A stretch of 64,000 nucleotides of DNA from Plantago ovata (lineage: Eukaryota; Streptophyta; Magnoliopsida; Lamiales; Plantaginaceae). Location of the stretch: NCBI GenBank assembly GCA_028274465.1, contig CM051456.1, positions 19,811,033 through 19,875,032 on the forward strand. Direction: 5' to 3'. Made by a program: the position numbers and the translations under genes. The notes under the pieces are model-generated. The model had not been told where the DNA came from. It was given only the letters and a program-made list of their open reading frames with translations, and did no database searches. Below, piece by piece: positions 1-11,382 of the stretch. Each line of letters opens with the position of its first letter. Within the stretch, counting starts at the first letter, position 1.

Positions 1-241
1 ACTGTGGTTGAAACGGTCATTTACAAATTACAATAGTGATTAGTTAATAGTGAAGTCAAAATAGAAAGTGCGAGTATGTTTGAATGTGAACGACAACTGG
101 AATATCACACAGGCTTGTTTCCATTACTACTACTAGTAGTATAATTTAGTCAAGAAGCAGGTGTCAACTGTTAGAATCTGTAATGGTCGAGATTTGGCCA
201 TATGATTGATGATGTATTAGCATCTTCCAACGATGAATGAT
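1..241. other. no gene seen
   Basis: I see no coding potential or recognisable repeat before the TIR element that starts near 242. The sequence is ordinary AT-rich spacer. Confidence 0.6.
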
Positions 242-783
242 GGGATTGGCTAACTTCAATACCCTTCGCACTGTACTAATTTTAGTACACCATTTAATAG
301 TTGACACTTGGCACAATTTATAATAAAATAATAATTTATAAATACAATAAATTATATATCAAAATAGCATAAAAATAATTTTAATAATTATCAATTTTCA
401 AATGTCAAATATCAAATATTAATATTCCACCACCACCACCACCCAAGCAACCAATACCACCCTTCCAATCTAAATTATATAAAGATAAAGTCGATGATGG
501 GCTACGATACGGAAAGAAAGACAGGCGATAAGACCGTAAAAAATTTCACGAAATAAGCAATGATGCAGCATTGTATTAACATTGATGCAGCATCGCTTAC
601 GGCAATGTAAGTCAACAGGCAGCATCAATGCTGCACTGTTGTAAATACGTTGCAACGGCATTATAATAAGCATCAATGATGTATCGATGTAAACACATTG
701 CAATGGCATTAGAAGAAGAACTTTAGGAATCCATGCCGCAGCATTATAACAACAAAGTTGATGTTGTTGGTTGTAATATTCCA

Positions 784-862
784 AATACCCTAAATCCTAA
801 ACTCTATACCCTAACCCTAAACCCTATGCCCTAACCCTAACCTTAAACACTAAAACCCTATA
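784..862 (+). repeat. degenerate telomere-like repeats
   Basis: About ten imperfect copies of CCCTAAA / CCCTAA lie in tandem, with variants such as ATCCTAAA and TTAAACA. This is the plant telomere motif in interstitial, decayed form. It sits inside the 242-2967 TIR element and is not a chromosome end, since sequence continues normally on both sides. Confidence 0.7.
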
Positions 863-874
863 ATAGTAATAATT

Positions 875-877
<3 letters not shown>

Positions 878-916
<39 letters not shown>

Positions 917-1091
917 TTAGTATAATGATAAAGTATGTAACAAAATTATATTATGAAAATTTAGGTTATATATTTTCATCTTATAATTTCGTTAAATATT
1001 TTATTATTATAGTTTAAGAGTAATTGAAAGTCAAAGTTGAAAGTTGTTGACCAAAAAAATCAAAATACGAAGTTACTGAGAGAACGGAGAG

Positions 1092-1170
<79 letters not shown>
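878..1170 (+). repeat. two (TAA)n microsatellites
   Basis: Perfect or near-perfect TAA/ATA triplet runs occupy about 878-915 and about 1091-1170. The minus-strand reading frame rich in tyrosine through the second run is an artefact of the triplet repeat. Confidence 0.9.
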
Positions 1171-1171
<1 letters not shown>

Positions 1172-1679
1172 CACACTCAAACATGTTGAAAGTCATGAAC
1201 GTGTATCCTTGAAAGATATACACTATCTAGAATACGCAGCGGAAGAACAAGTGGTTAATTGCTTCAACGCTAACGTATAGGTAGTAGAGTCCGTATGTAA
1301 ACACACGACATCGTGCCAAAGATGGGTTTAATACTTCTAAGTTCTAACAGTATTAGTCATGACCTAACCTCACTAATCTTAATAAGCCTTAATTGAATTG
1401 AACATAACTTAATTAAACTGAACGTAATGAGCCCGAACTGAACTGGAGTTGATGAATCTGATTAGTTTAACTTTAACTTATCTTAACCAGCCTCAATTTA
1501 GTTTAGTTAAGTTCATATGTCCGGTCAATATTCGTGTTTTGTTGGTGATTTTAGTGTCATCGATTCATTTTAGTAGTAATGTGATTTGCTAGAGACTGAT
1601 GCGATCTCTCGTTGAGCTCGGAACAAGTTCGGGTAGTGCGGAGTGCACACTTGTTGAGCCAACGAGTTATCGACCACGA

Positions 1680-1800
1680 ATACGAAGCGGGGGTCAAGGG
1701 GGCTGCGCCCCTTGCGGGGTCGAGGGGCAGCGCCCCTCGCGGGGTTGCAAGGGGCAGAGCCTCTGTACGGGGTTGCAAGGGGCAGCGCCCCGTCCTTTTT
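1680..1800. repeat. GC-rich palindromic repeat block
   Basis: Four or five variants of GGGGTTGCAAGGGGCAGCGC lie in a row. Each contains the self-complementary core GGGGCAGCGCCCC or GGGGCTGCGCCCC, so the block can fold into several hairpins. It is far more GC-rich than anything nearby. The frames that stay open through it on both strands reflect composition and not genes. Similar blocks are known in plant transposon interiors. Confidence 0.75.
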
Positions 1801-2517
1801 GGATATTTGCAACCCTTCGTCAACGAACAGGCTTGTTCGTGAACTAACGTGCCCAAGATTATCACAATCTCAACCTGATATATTACCAACATTTAAATAT
1901 TAAGTTCACATTTTGGTCGTATTATGGATTGATCAAATAAAACCAACTAAAGCCCATATTCTCAAGTCCACAGTCTATACCTACCAGCCCATTACATTTT
2001 TTTCCAAAAGCACAAATACGAGTACGAAAGCGAATACAAATACGAAAGCGATTACAAATACGAAAAATGAAAAATATCAAAATACAAATATCATTCAAAG
2101 AATTTATTAATAATAAGAAGAGAAACATGAAATAGAATTCACAAATATATGAAAACATGGGATACCTGGATGTTATTCTCACCTCTGGTTTTCAGACTAG
2201 AAGGAAAAAGGATGAGGAGGGTTTTGCTGTGTTTTGGTGAATTTTGGAATACAAACCTAATTTAGCAAAGGCATTAATATTTTAATTTGTTTACTAAATA
2301 TAATATTTAATAGAATACAAGGACCAATTTGCAAATAATTATTCTAAACGACAAGTCGATGTTGCTGCAACAATATACATTGCTACATCAATATATCTTA
2401 AAATCAGTGGATTATTACGTATGCAATGCTGCAGCGTAATTATAATGTTGCTGTATCATTGCATACGAAACTATTTTCAGATTTGCAGTTTGGTTTTCAG
2501 GTAGTGGTATACTTATC

Positions 2518-2722
2518 GTAGTGGTCGCCGGATTAAGGTGGTTATCGAATTTCGGTGATGGTTGCCGGATTCCGGTGGTGGTTGCCGGATTTCGACGGTG
2601 GTCACCGGATTTTGGTGGTTGCCGGATTCCGGACCACCGGATTTTAGTGGTCGCCAGATTCCGGTGGGGGTCGTCGGATTCCGGTGGCGGTCGTCGGATT
2701 CCGGTGGTGGTGGTGGAGTTTA
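2518..2722 (+). repeat. tandem array of about 20-bp CCGGATTCCGGTGG units
   Basis: Roughly ten degenerate copies of a unit such as GTGGTTGCCGGATTCCGGTG follow one another. TTCCGGATT and CCGGATTCCGG are partly self-complementary. The array lies inside the TIR element. The open frame through it is compositional. Confidence 0.8.
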
Positions 2723-3019
2723 AAATACATTTTATATATTTAATTTAAATGATTATATTAATATTATTTATAATTTTTTAATTTAATTTACATTAAAAAT
2801 TATTTTTTACTATTATGCGACCACTGCGAACCTATTATGCGACCACTGCAAAGCCATGTCGCATTAGTAAATAATCAACGGTTGAGATTGAATCTTGATT
2901 TGATCTAATGGTGGAGATGGTGTACTAAAATTAGTACAGTGCGACGGTACTGAAGTTAGACACTCCCTAGTTACTTATATATTTTGAACAATATAGTTCA
3001 TTTGTGGTTTGTAGTTTTA

Positions 3020-3830
3020 TAGATTCCAAAAGTTGAGGTTGGCTGCCCACTTTCAGAATCTAAATATCATAGTGGTTCTGCCGACATGTTCCTCTGGTGT
3101 TAGTTGAGGTTTCAGTATTGGTTTGTAAAGTGCAACAAGTTTTGTGCAAACATACATGACCTAAAGGTTCTTCATGAAATCAGTGATGTGGTGAAGATAA
3201 GGCAGGTATGCATGTAGTTTCTTTCTACCACGTAGTTGTAAGTTTTTAAAACCTTAGTAGTTAGCACACTTCAGTTACATCTGTACATCTGTCTAGGAAT
3301 AAGGGATTATAATCACCTCACTGAAGAAAGATGGTGATGAATCGGATAATTATTCTTCAAAGTAAGCATCATATAATCTGGATTGTGTTCTCCCGTTAGG
3401 AATGCATTGCTTCTGTGGCTCCTGGTTCTGTAGGTGTACTCTTGCAGGGACACTGCCACGGCTTGAAGGTAAGTAAATTCTGGGACAGGGCTAGGATCAC
3501 TTAAAGTCTCTAGTTGGACAGAGTGAACTATAAATTTTGCTAAATGATCTTATATTGTGAGGATTACAGATCCCTCTTGTGTCTTCATGATGATTTGTTT
3601 TTACGGACCCCAGTTATTTAGGAATGAGACGGGTAACTAATAACTAGTATATTGATTAGATGATTAGAAGGCATAAGAATATATTAAACAGATCAAATTC
3701 ATTGATTTTATGTAAACTGACAGTACAAGCAAATCTAGTGCACATTTTGAGTAGAAATGGAGAGCTGGAGAGGAGCGTTCCAACTTCATATGTTCAATAC
3801 TTTCATGTTCAGACCTTTTATATGGTGTCA
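3020..3830 (+). pseudogene. ABCG31-like gene fragment (exons 2-4 plus intron)
   Basis: This piece is collinear with about 20560-21450 of the intact ABCG31 gene in the same window. Exon 2 similarity begins at the AGACTCCAAAA-like stretch and includes the shared TTTCAGAATCTAAATATC. Exon 3 similarity includes CATGACCTAAA and TTCTTCATGAAAT. Exon 4 similarity includes CTTGCAGGGACACT. Introns are retained and intron 4 is also recognisable (GTAAACTGACAGTA). The copy is therefore DNA-mediated and not a retrocopy. The Walker A coding stretch has lost about a dozen bases and frames are broken throughout, so it cannot encode a nucleotide-binding domain. No further exons follow. Confidence 0.85.
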
Positions 3831-4622
3831 ATCATCATAGTTTAACATGAACTTTATGGTCCTTAAATGAAAGACTACTAGATAACATAACATGTCAGCT
3901 CATGGTGGTTAAACGGTGCTATATAACATCCATTGTAACACTCAGATCAGTTCAGATTTGGTTAATAGTTCAGATTTGGTTAATAGTATTTTGTACTACA
4001 AATAAGTTCAGATCAGTTTAATTCAGTTCAGACTTTTTCAGACGAAGAGAACAGAGCCATAATAGATATTGTGGCTGAAAATCAGATTACTTGAACACAC
4101 ACAGAACAAAAGGCCGACTCTCTTGACTATACGAAACAAAACAACGCTCGTCTAAATCAATATCAACAGGCATTTGTTTCTCTCCTAGAGCGTAAATTTT
4201 GAGACATGGAGTATTCTCTAATCAAGTACTAATTCCAAATGAATCTACGACTACAAGTTTCCCAGTCGAGCCAGATAGCTCTACACACAATCTAAAATTG
4301 TTTATATACAAGTTAATTTGCTCATACTTTTTATACAACATCCTACCTTATACTTCCACTCTCCACGCTTAAAACGTCTTATGTCTTCATCTTCATGGGG
4401 ATCGAACCTTGCACCTCTCATTAACTATCTCCAACTCTATCCCACTGGACCATTTTATAACTCCTAACTGTCTTAATATTACAATCCACTTTTTTGCTAA
4501 ATGTGTCCAACAACACGTATGTATACAATATAATCCACTAGGCTAATTTATGTACAAATATATAGAGCGGAAAATTAAAAATACAATGAGCAGGATGATT
4601 CTTGACCCTCAGATTCTGGTGT
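3831..4622. other. no gene seen
   Basis: AT-rich spacer with scattered short repeats (for example a duplicated TTCAGATTTGGTTAATAG near 3950-3990). No coding potential was recognised. Confidence 0.5.
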
Positions 4623-4766
4623 TCATGTGGTCAGGGAGGGTCTCATGGTAACAAGAGCAGATTCGTTAGCTCCAGCTCTCACAGCAGCCCTTTCGGCTTC
4701 CAAGAATCTTTTAACCGCATCCTCAGCAATCAGCATACTGATTAGCCATGTGGTTGCTGTTGAGCA
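4623..4766 (-). pseudogene. orphan terminal exon, family not recognised
   Basis: On the minus strand a candidate acceptor (CTGCTCAACAG) at about 4767 is followed by an open frame of about 45 codons ending in TGA at 4623-4625. The peptide is hydrophilic and helical in character, containing EDAVKRFLEAERAAVRAG and ending SALVTMRPSLTT. Codon usage and composition look like a real exon, unlike the flanks. I do not recognise the family. No upstream exons were found on the minus strand nearby, so it is most likely a captured or leftover last exon. A short chance frame cannot be excluded. Confidence 0.35.
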
Positions 4767-6794
4767 GTGAGGCAACGTGAATTAGTTCAATTATCAATTA
4801 GCTTACAATTTAATGAGTTTATTATCTTACAATTTGACCACGATAACAACTTATCTCTTTTTCTAATACTTATCAAATCATCTAGTTTATCTTATAATAT
4901 ATTAACTATTTGTTAGTTTATCAACCACAATTAATTCATCGACTAGTTCTGATAAATATGGTCACGACAGTAATCAACTAAACTTACCACGCAACAAACT
5001 GACAAATAAGTTCCAAACCTAAGCCTCAAAATTCTTCCGGCCAACAGTTTTGAAAATGTATGTCATTAAATATTCGATGCCACAACTGTACAACGAAGGT
5101 GAAGACAATCAATTCACATCACATGGGTGGTAGTTGAATTTGATTAGTTGATATACTATTTAATTTTAATAAATAAATCCAAGAGATACTGTTGTAATAA
5201 TAAACCAACAAATGAGAACTTATATAATTCAACACATAAAAACCCTATAATCTCACATATTAGTGACGTGAGATGGCAGTTGATAAACTAATTGATTTAA
5301 TAAAAATAACAAAAATGTAATCGATAGACTTAGGTTTTGTTCTCTTCATCTAAAAAATTAATTATTTCAATTGAGCTCACATTTGCTTTTTTTTTTTTTA
5401 CGGCAAATAAATGTAGTTTTGTTGACACGAAAATAGCATTGTGGAACAATCAAATGAGGAAGCATAAAAATAAAAAATCCAATTCTGTTCACCTGAGTAA
5501 TAACTTTTAAGGCATAGGCGTCATAAAAAATTCGGTAACCAACCCGACTGAAAGTAAAGTGTAATAGAGGACTAAACCACACATAATTAATTTTGTGTGT
5601 TAGATTTAGCGGTTTAAATAAGAAAAAACGTCATTACTCATTTTACAGTAGCCTAATTTCACTTTCGATTTTGTGGACTGATTTGTTGGTCTGCTGCTGC
5701 TTCTCGACGATTGCAAGTGATTCGAAGTAATATTTTCTCTTGTAATATATGTTTATCTCTTGATTAGAAAATTTTATTTTAGGTTTTAGGTTTGGTCTGC
5801 TCAAGAGCTTGCGAGCATGGCTCAATGACCGGCTTTGTCCCATTTCTACCTTGCCTAGTTACCTGTGAGGAAATATGGATTGAGGAGGTTTCTGTTCTTC
5901 GATATGGTCAGTGATAAAAGAGAGACTGTCATGAAGGGTAACACAATTCAATTGAATTCAGTGTAAGTTTACTAATTTCATTTCTCTCTTCTTCTAATTG
6001 TTTTGTTTGTCATGTGCCACTTGTTCAATTTTCTCTTTCATTTTATTTTAGGCGTATCATTATGCTCAAAATCTGTTCTAGTGTTTGGATATTTTTTCTT
6101 CTGACGAGTCATGTGAACTTCCGCTGCACGGACTATGTAATTGTTTATTGATCAATGGATGTTAAAGTTTGTGCCATTCATTCATCATTTAATTTAGTTG
6201 CTAGAGCCGTAGTTTTTTTTTCTTATTCGTTGACTCCACCTTGATGATTTGCACTTATTGATTTACCCATAGATGAACTGCAGATGCAGGATTTTTGTTT
6301 ATATTTGGCTAATCAAACAGCTTAATTAGCTGATGAGTTGTACAAGCCTGTACTTGGGTGATCTTTGTGGTGCTACTAAGTTTTCACCAAGAGCAGAAAG
6401 ATGAATATAAGTAGTGGGTTAAATATAAGTGCAAAGGCATTTACTTTTCTTGTTAGATGATTGAAAGGGGCCTAGTACCCAAATGTGTATCATGTAGTAT
6501 GTGTCTAGGCAGTAAATGTAAGTGTGTAGCCAATCATACAACCTGAAACCTCTATGTCCTGTGACTTGGCTAAGCTCTTAATCTGGTTCTAAACTTCTTT
6601 GGTTTTCATGTAAGAGTAACTGCTTCAGGAGTTGAGAATGTTGAAAGTTGAAAGCTTAAATAGATGTTTTGTTTCTTTTTATGTATATATAAGTTAATTA
6701 ATATGATGGAAATACTTGTGGAATTATTGCAGGCCATCTCAGCTCTTGGATATCATCTGAAATTTTAGGTTAGTCTGAGAAATATTATTCAATT
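4767..6794 (+). other. gene-free spacer; upstream leader of SNF2 copy
   Basis: Up to about 5640 this is AT-rich spacer. From about 5640 to 6794 the texture changes to pyrimidine-rich stretches and GT/AG-like sites. This would fit a spliced 5' leader of the SNF2 copy whose first coding ATG is at 6795. No coding exon was found in it. Confidence 0.35.
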
Positions 6795-9700
6795 ATGGGT
6801 TCGATGCAACTCATAGATATCACATCGGACAGCGACTCAGATTTACGGGAAATTGATAACTATAGAAGTGAATCTCCGGAGACGGATATTGCCTCTTCCA
6901 ACAATGGGAGGCGTCTCCTACCGTGGCCGTCACATTCTAGTGGTCAAGGTAAATTGACATTGATGCGGACTTCCATAGTGTCATAGAATTCATGATTGAT
7001 GGTACTCATTAGATAGGCTTATCATGTGATTTGCAGGTTATGGCACTTCGCGTAAAGACCCTTCTTCGAGTAATCAGGGGTTCCATGATGTAATTGGACC
7101 CTCAACCCATAAGCGGTTGGGTATTCGAAATAGTGCTGGATCCTCAAGTTCACATATGGCTCACAATACCCGTAGTCCAAATGGTAGTGGTGGGTTTGAT
7201 CTAAGTCGTAACATGCATCCTTCTTTGCACATGAAAAGTTCAATTCCTGCATATATGAACCGTCCAGGAGAGAGTGGTAGTGGAAGTAAAGGGCCTCTTC
7301 CAGTATCTCAATCTTACTCACGTATGGCAATTTAGCAGAAGGTGGAGGTAAAGCTCTTGAACCCCTAAAGTCTTTACCTCCTGATGGATGGACAAGTTCT
7401 TCCAATGGAAGTAACTCATTGAAAGAAAATGCTAGGTGGAGTAATGTGAACGATCCATCATTGTATGAAAAAAGAGGAAGAGTATTAACTCCATATGATA
7501 TCTTGCATTCCGGATTTGGTGAGGAAGCGCCTGCGGCCGCAGATGAGAGATTTGTTTTTCAGGCAGCTGTGCAGGTCTTAATTTCCAACAGATTCACATC
7601 TAGTAGAGATTTTTTTTAAAGTGCTTATAAGTTTGTTTGGAATTTCTGAAATCTATAATTTCCAAATGACATTGGTTTGCATATTCTTTTCGGCCGGGAA
7701 ATTTAAAACACACATTCATGGACACAATATGGATAAACTAGCTAATTTCAAAGGTCCTCATCTTTTGCCCCTAGTTGGACCACCTGTTCAGGTATAGATT
7801 TTAAATATAGTGATTTTTTTTCCGAACTAAAAAACAACATCATGTTAGTATAACTTTACTAGGAATAATTGCTTTTACCTATGTAGCAAGAGCTGAAGTA
7901 AGAATAAAGAAGCGAAGGGACGAATGGAGGATAACACAGTCAACATGAAATGGATTTCTAACCATCACTTACTTTCCAACATGGTCATGGTTTACTTTTT
8001 GCACCCGTGCTAGTTGTCAGATTAGTGCACATGATGATATGAAGTTGTTCAGTAAATCTCTTCGTATTTGATCCTTTTAGTCAGTGGGCTACATTTGGAC
8101 CCTTACTTTTTGTTGAAGGTTTGTTTGGTATGCCTAAAAACTAAAGTTTGCACATGAAAGTTTCTCCTTTCTCGAAAGTCTAAATTACTGCAGTTCTTTC
8201 AAGCATGCAATTTATTTTTTTTGGAAGTGAACAAAAATTTTATTACTCCAAAACAGTTAAGTACACAAGGTCGACCGAGGTCCAGACCATCCCAAGTACC
8301 GAGCAGCACCCAAAAATAAAAACCAAGAGTTCTGGCTACCAAAGTTGCTAAAACTAACCAAATACAAGTTCATTTACTTTCTGTTGCAGGGCTGGGAACA
8401 GAATGCTCCTATATGTGATGGCTCGTATGATATTCTTGATGACCACATCTTCGTTCACCGGTTTCTGCTGGAATACACCTTCGTTTCTAGCTATCCAGAT
8501 TGCATAGATGCTCTCTGCCACGACTCCTTTGAGTAATTTGGCTCGTGCCCCTTTTCCCCGTGCCCATTTGCAGAGTTCACGCATACCCGCATCCCAATCT
8601 GGCCATGCTATATCCATTCGAGTCCATGCAAACACTGCTTTGAGGACCCGGTTAGCGCACGCATAGGTAAAGAACAGATGTTCTATCGTCTCCGGTTCAC
8701 AGCAAAATACACATCTTCCATCGGTTTGGACCCCAAATTTCAAGAGCCTATCCTTTGTAGCAAGGCGCTTGTGCAGACACAGCCACAACACAAACACAGC
8801 TCTCGGTCTTGCCATGTTCCTAATAACCAGATCCCGCCAATATACCTTCTCTGTTGTCCCCCTTAACTCGTTGTAAATAAGCCGCACAACATATTTTCCA
8901 GTTGTTGTACAATCGTTCCAAGCAGGCAACACATAGATTTTCTCACGAGCCTTCATGATTTGCCTAACCGTCCATGAACAGGCCGGTGTTGGAACGAAAT
9001 CAGCAACCAATTATAGGCACATAATGATGATAGTGTAGTTTATTGAAACTGGTCCTAGGATTAGAAATGGTAAATGCCCGAGTTTACAGACTCAAGGAGT
9101 AAAAATGGCAATCAAAATCCTAGCACGCTAGTGTTACCACAAACGAACCCGTTGCATATACACTTCCATAATTGGATACAGGTTTTTCTCTTCCGACTTT
9201 CTTTGGACTTCTATTTTTAATTTTCTTGCTACTTCATAATCACCTTTCTACATGTTGAGGCTGAGATGTGATTCTGTTTAGTTACTGAAATTACTTGCAT
9301 ATGTATATCAAACGTCATGATATTTTTTATTTTATCCTGCAGGACCTTCATCAACCTAAAGTTGAAGCGGATTTGCCGGCAAATATCTTGACAGTTTCTC
9401 TTCTTAGGCATCAGGTCCTTTCTGTTTACACTCAGCATTCTTTAATTTTGGAAGACATTGCGGCTAACCATCCCACCCCGACCCCCTTCCTGTCAAAGAT
9501 TTTCCTTGAAATATCAATATGTGCAAACTACCCCTGAAGTTTTGAACTATGTGCAACTGCCCCTTCATCAGTTTGCACAAAGCGCAAACTTTGGTGTATT
9601 TGATGCTGTGCTTCCTCTTTTTTGTATTTATTTTTTGTGGGTAATGTGGGTTTTAAGCATATATTATTTCACCTTTCTGAAGATTGCGTTGGCGTGGATG

Positions 9701-10722
9701 CTTAGCAAGGAGTCATCTGGTTTGTGTTTGGGGGGCATTCTAGCTGATGACCAGGTCAGCTATTGTTACGTAACTAACTTTGTACTCCTGGTAGAAATTT
9801 CCTTTTCTGGGACCTTTCTGCATGACAGTTGAGCGTACCTTACAATTTTCATATTGCAGGGTCTTGGTAAGACCATATCAACAATTTCCCTTATACAGAA
9901 ACAAAGGTATAACGAATCTAAATCTATAACAAAAGAATCATCTAATTCCAGACCTGAGCCCTTGAACTTGGATGATGACGATGGAAATGGTGTGGTGGCA
10001 CTTGATGATGGTAACTATAGTAAAGAATCCGAGGATATTGCCATACTTCCACAGCCGAGTAATTCGGTAAATGGATTTCGCAGCAAGAGGCCACGGGCAG
10101 GTACATTAATTGTTTGTCCAGCTAGTGTGGTTCGCCAGGGCTCGGGAATTCAATGAGTAGGTTACTGATGAAGTTCGTCTTTCAGTTCTAATTTATCACG
10201 GAGGTAATAGGACCAAAGATCCTGCTACCTTGTCCTTGGCTAGTTATGATGCAGTTTTAACAACATATGCAATTGTGGCGAATGAAGTTCCAAAACAACC
10301 GTTGGTTAATGATGATGATGAACTCAAAGATCGTGAAACATATGGATTGTCATCTGCATTTTCCATTGAGAAGAATAGAAAAAAACCAAGTAAAAAGAAG
10401 TCGAAGAAGGGTAAAAATGAGATTGATATGTCTGCATATGATAGTAGTTGTGGTACGCTAGCAAAGGTGATTTGGTCTAGGGTGGTTCTTGATGAATCTC
10501 AAACAATAAAAAATCACAGAACACAAGTGGCCAGAGCTTGTTGTAGTCTTAGAGCTAAGCGGAGGTGGTGCTTATCAGGAACTCCTATACAGAATTCGGT
10601 TGAGGAACTATTCAGCTACTTCAGATTTTTGAGATATGATCCATATGATAAGTACAAAACATTTACCTCTTCCATCAAGCACCTGATATCAAGAGATTCA
10701 CCTAAAGGTTACAAGAAGCTTC
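6795..10722 (+). pseudogene. SNF2-family helicase pseudogene (CHR27/CHR28-like)
   Basis: This is a broken copy of a plant SNF2 chromatin-remodelling ATPase gene. Exons read: 6795-6948 (N-terminus, MGSMQLIDITSDSDSDLRE), 7037-7574, 9343-9414 (VSLLRHQ), 9683-9754 (IALAWM...GGILADDQ), and 9860 onward (Walker A GLGKTISTI, then the DEAH-like LDESQTIKN near 10490 and SGTPIQNSVEELFSYFRFL). Lesions: a frameshift near 7326-7333 that gives TAG, a missing AG before the usual lysine codon at 9681, a 2-base loss after 10138, and a nonsense TAG at 10158-10160. Homology stops after GYKKL at about 10722, before the helicase C-terminal domain. A LINE lies in the intron between 7574 and 9343. Introns are kept, so it is a DNA-level copy. 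Confidence 0.85.
8213..9013 (-). mobile_element. 5'-truncated LINE with RT zinc-binding domain
   Basis: A minus-strand frame (8354-9010) encodes 218 residues that match the zinc-binding domain found at the C-terminus of plant LINE reverse transcriptases. It shows RPRAVFVLWLCLHKRLATKD, a CVFC pair, then EHLFFTYACA and a W-rich tail, and it ends in its own stop. On the plus strand the element begins with a T-rich tract near 8213-8222, the complement of a poly(A) tail, so its 3' end is there. The endonuclease and most of the RT are missing, the usual 5' truncation. It lies inside an intron of the SNF2 pseudogene. A target duplication was not clear. Confidence 0.85.
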
Positions 10723-10919
10723 ACAAAAATACTAAATTGAATTCGTATTCAATGAAGAAGAAATAGTACAAGATACAGAAGAGTAATATAAATTGAGGTA
10801 TGATTGCATGGCTTGACCCAGGGACCACATACAGAAGAATCTTAATGGGGTCTGTTTTCCAGATAACTAAAGAACAAAACAATAAATTACACAAATAGGT
10901 AAAACAGAGAAGCAGCATA

Positions 10920-11026
10920 CCTGAAGGGCCAAAATCCGATCCTCAACTGTGTCTGTGATGGTTAACCTTGATACAGTAACTGGACGTGTCTGTCCTATTC
11001 TATGAGCTCGATCAACAGCTTGATCT
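10920..11026 (-). pseudogene. inverted SNF2 helicase motif VI exon
   Basis: Read on the minus strand, this segment encodes [20 protein letters not shown] followed by [14 protein letters not shown] and then a GT donor at 10919-10920. That is helicase motif VI of the same SNF2 subfamily as the plus-strand pseudogene next door. It belongs near the C-terminus, about 400 residues beyond the point where the plus-strand copy breaks off, and it now faces the opposite way. About 190 bases of intron-like sequence follow the donor toward 10723. The exon is undamaged in itself but has no partners. Confidence 0.85.
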
Positions 11027-11382
11027 CATCAGGAAGACAAAAGGAAGACAAAAGGAAAATGGTTGATCCAGCTCCGATCTAAACGCAAGATTACTTTAGC
11101 TAAGAAGCAAGCTTAATTTGTACAAGCTTCCTCTATATGCTACTGCTAAACGCCTAAACCTAAGGGAGATTCATGCATGTTTTGAGAATTTATAATGTAA
11201 ATTGTAGTGTATTCAAATGACACCTCATCAATCAAACTAATAGAAGATGAATGCTTAATAGCTTCAAACAAAATATTTGATCTCAAATATATAGAAATAT
11301 ATACACAAACAGAATTGATCCATGATGACTAAGATCAAAATACAATGCAGTTCAATCAGATACTCCACAGAGGCTAGGTAAT

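Larger units (their letters stand above)
242..2967. mobile_element. non-autonomous TIR element, about 2.7 kb
   Basis: The left end (about 242-294) and the reverse complement of the right end (about 2914-2967) match over roughly 50 bases with a few mismatches. Both contain the near-palindrome TGTACTAATTTTAGTACA and the run CTAACTTCA. The pair is inverted, as expected for a DNA transposon. The interior has no transposase; it is made of simple and compound arrays: telomere-like repeats, long TAA runs, a GC-rich palindromic block and a CCGGA array. I could not find a convincing target-site duplication, so the superfamily is open. It could also be an inverted repeat formed in another way. Confidence 0.55.

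Noticed and set aside
784..862. Chromosome end
   Set aside because: The telomere-like repeats are few, degenerate and embedded in a transposon with normal DNA on both sides.
1014..1223. Minus-strand frame with a long poly-tyrosine run
   Set aside because: It is a translated TAA microsatellite with no homology or gene context.
1557..1903. Overlapping open frames on both strands through the GC-rich block
   Set aside because: Self-complementary GC-rich repeats lack stop codons on every frame; nothing resembles a protein family.
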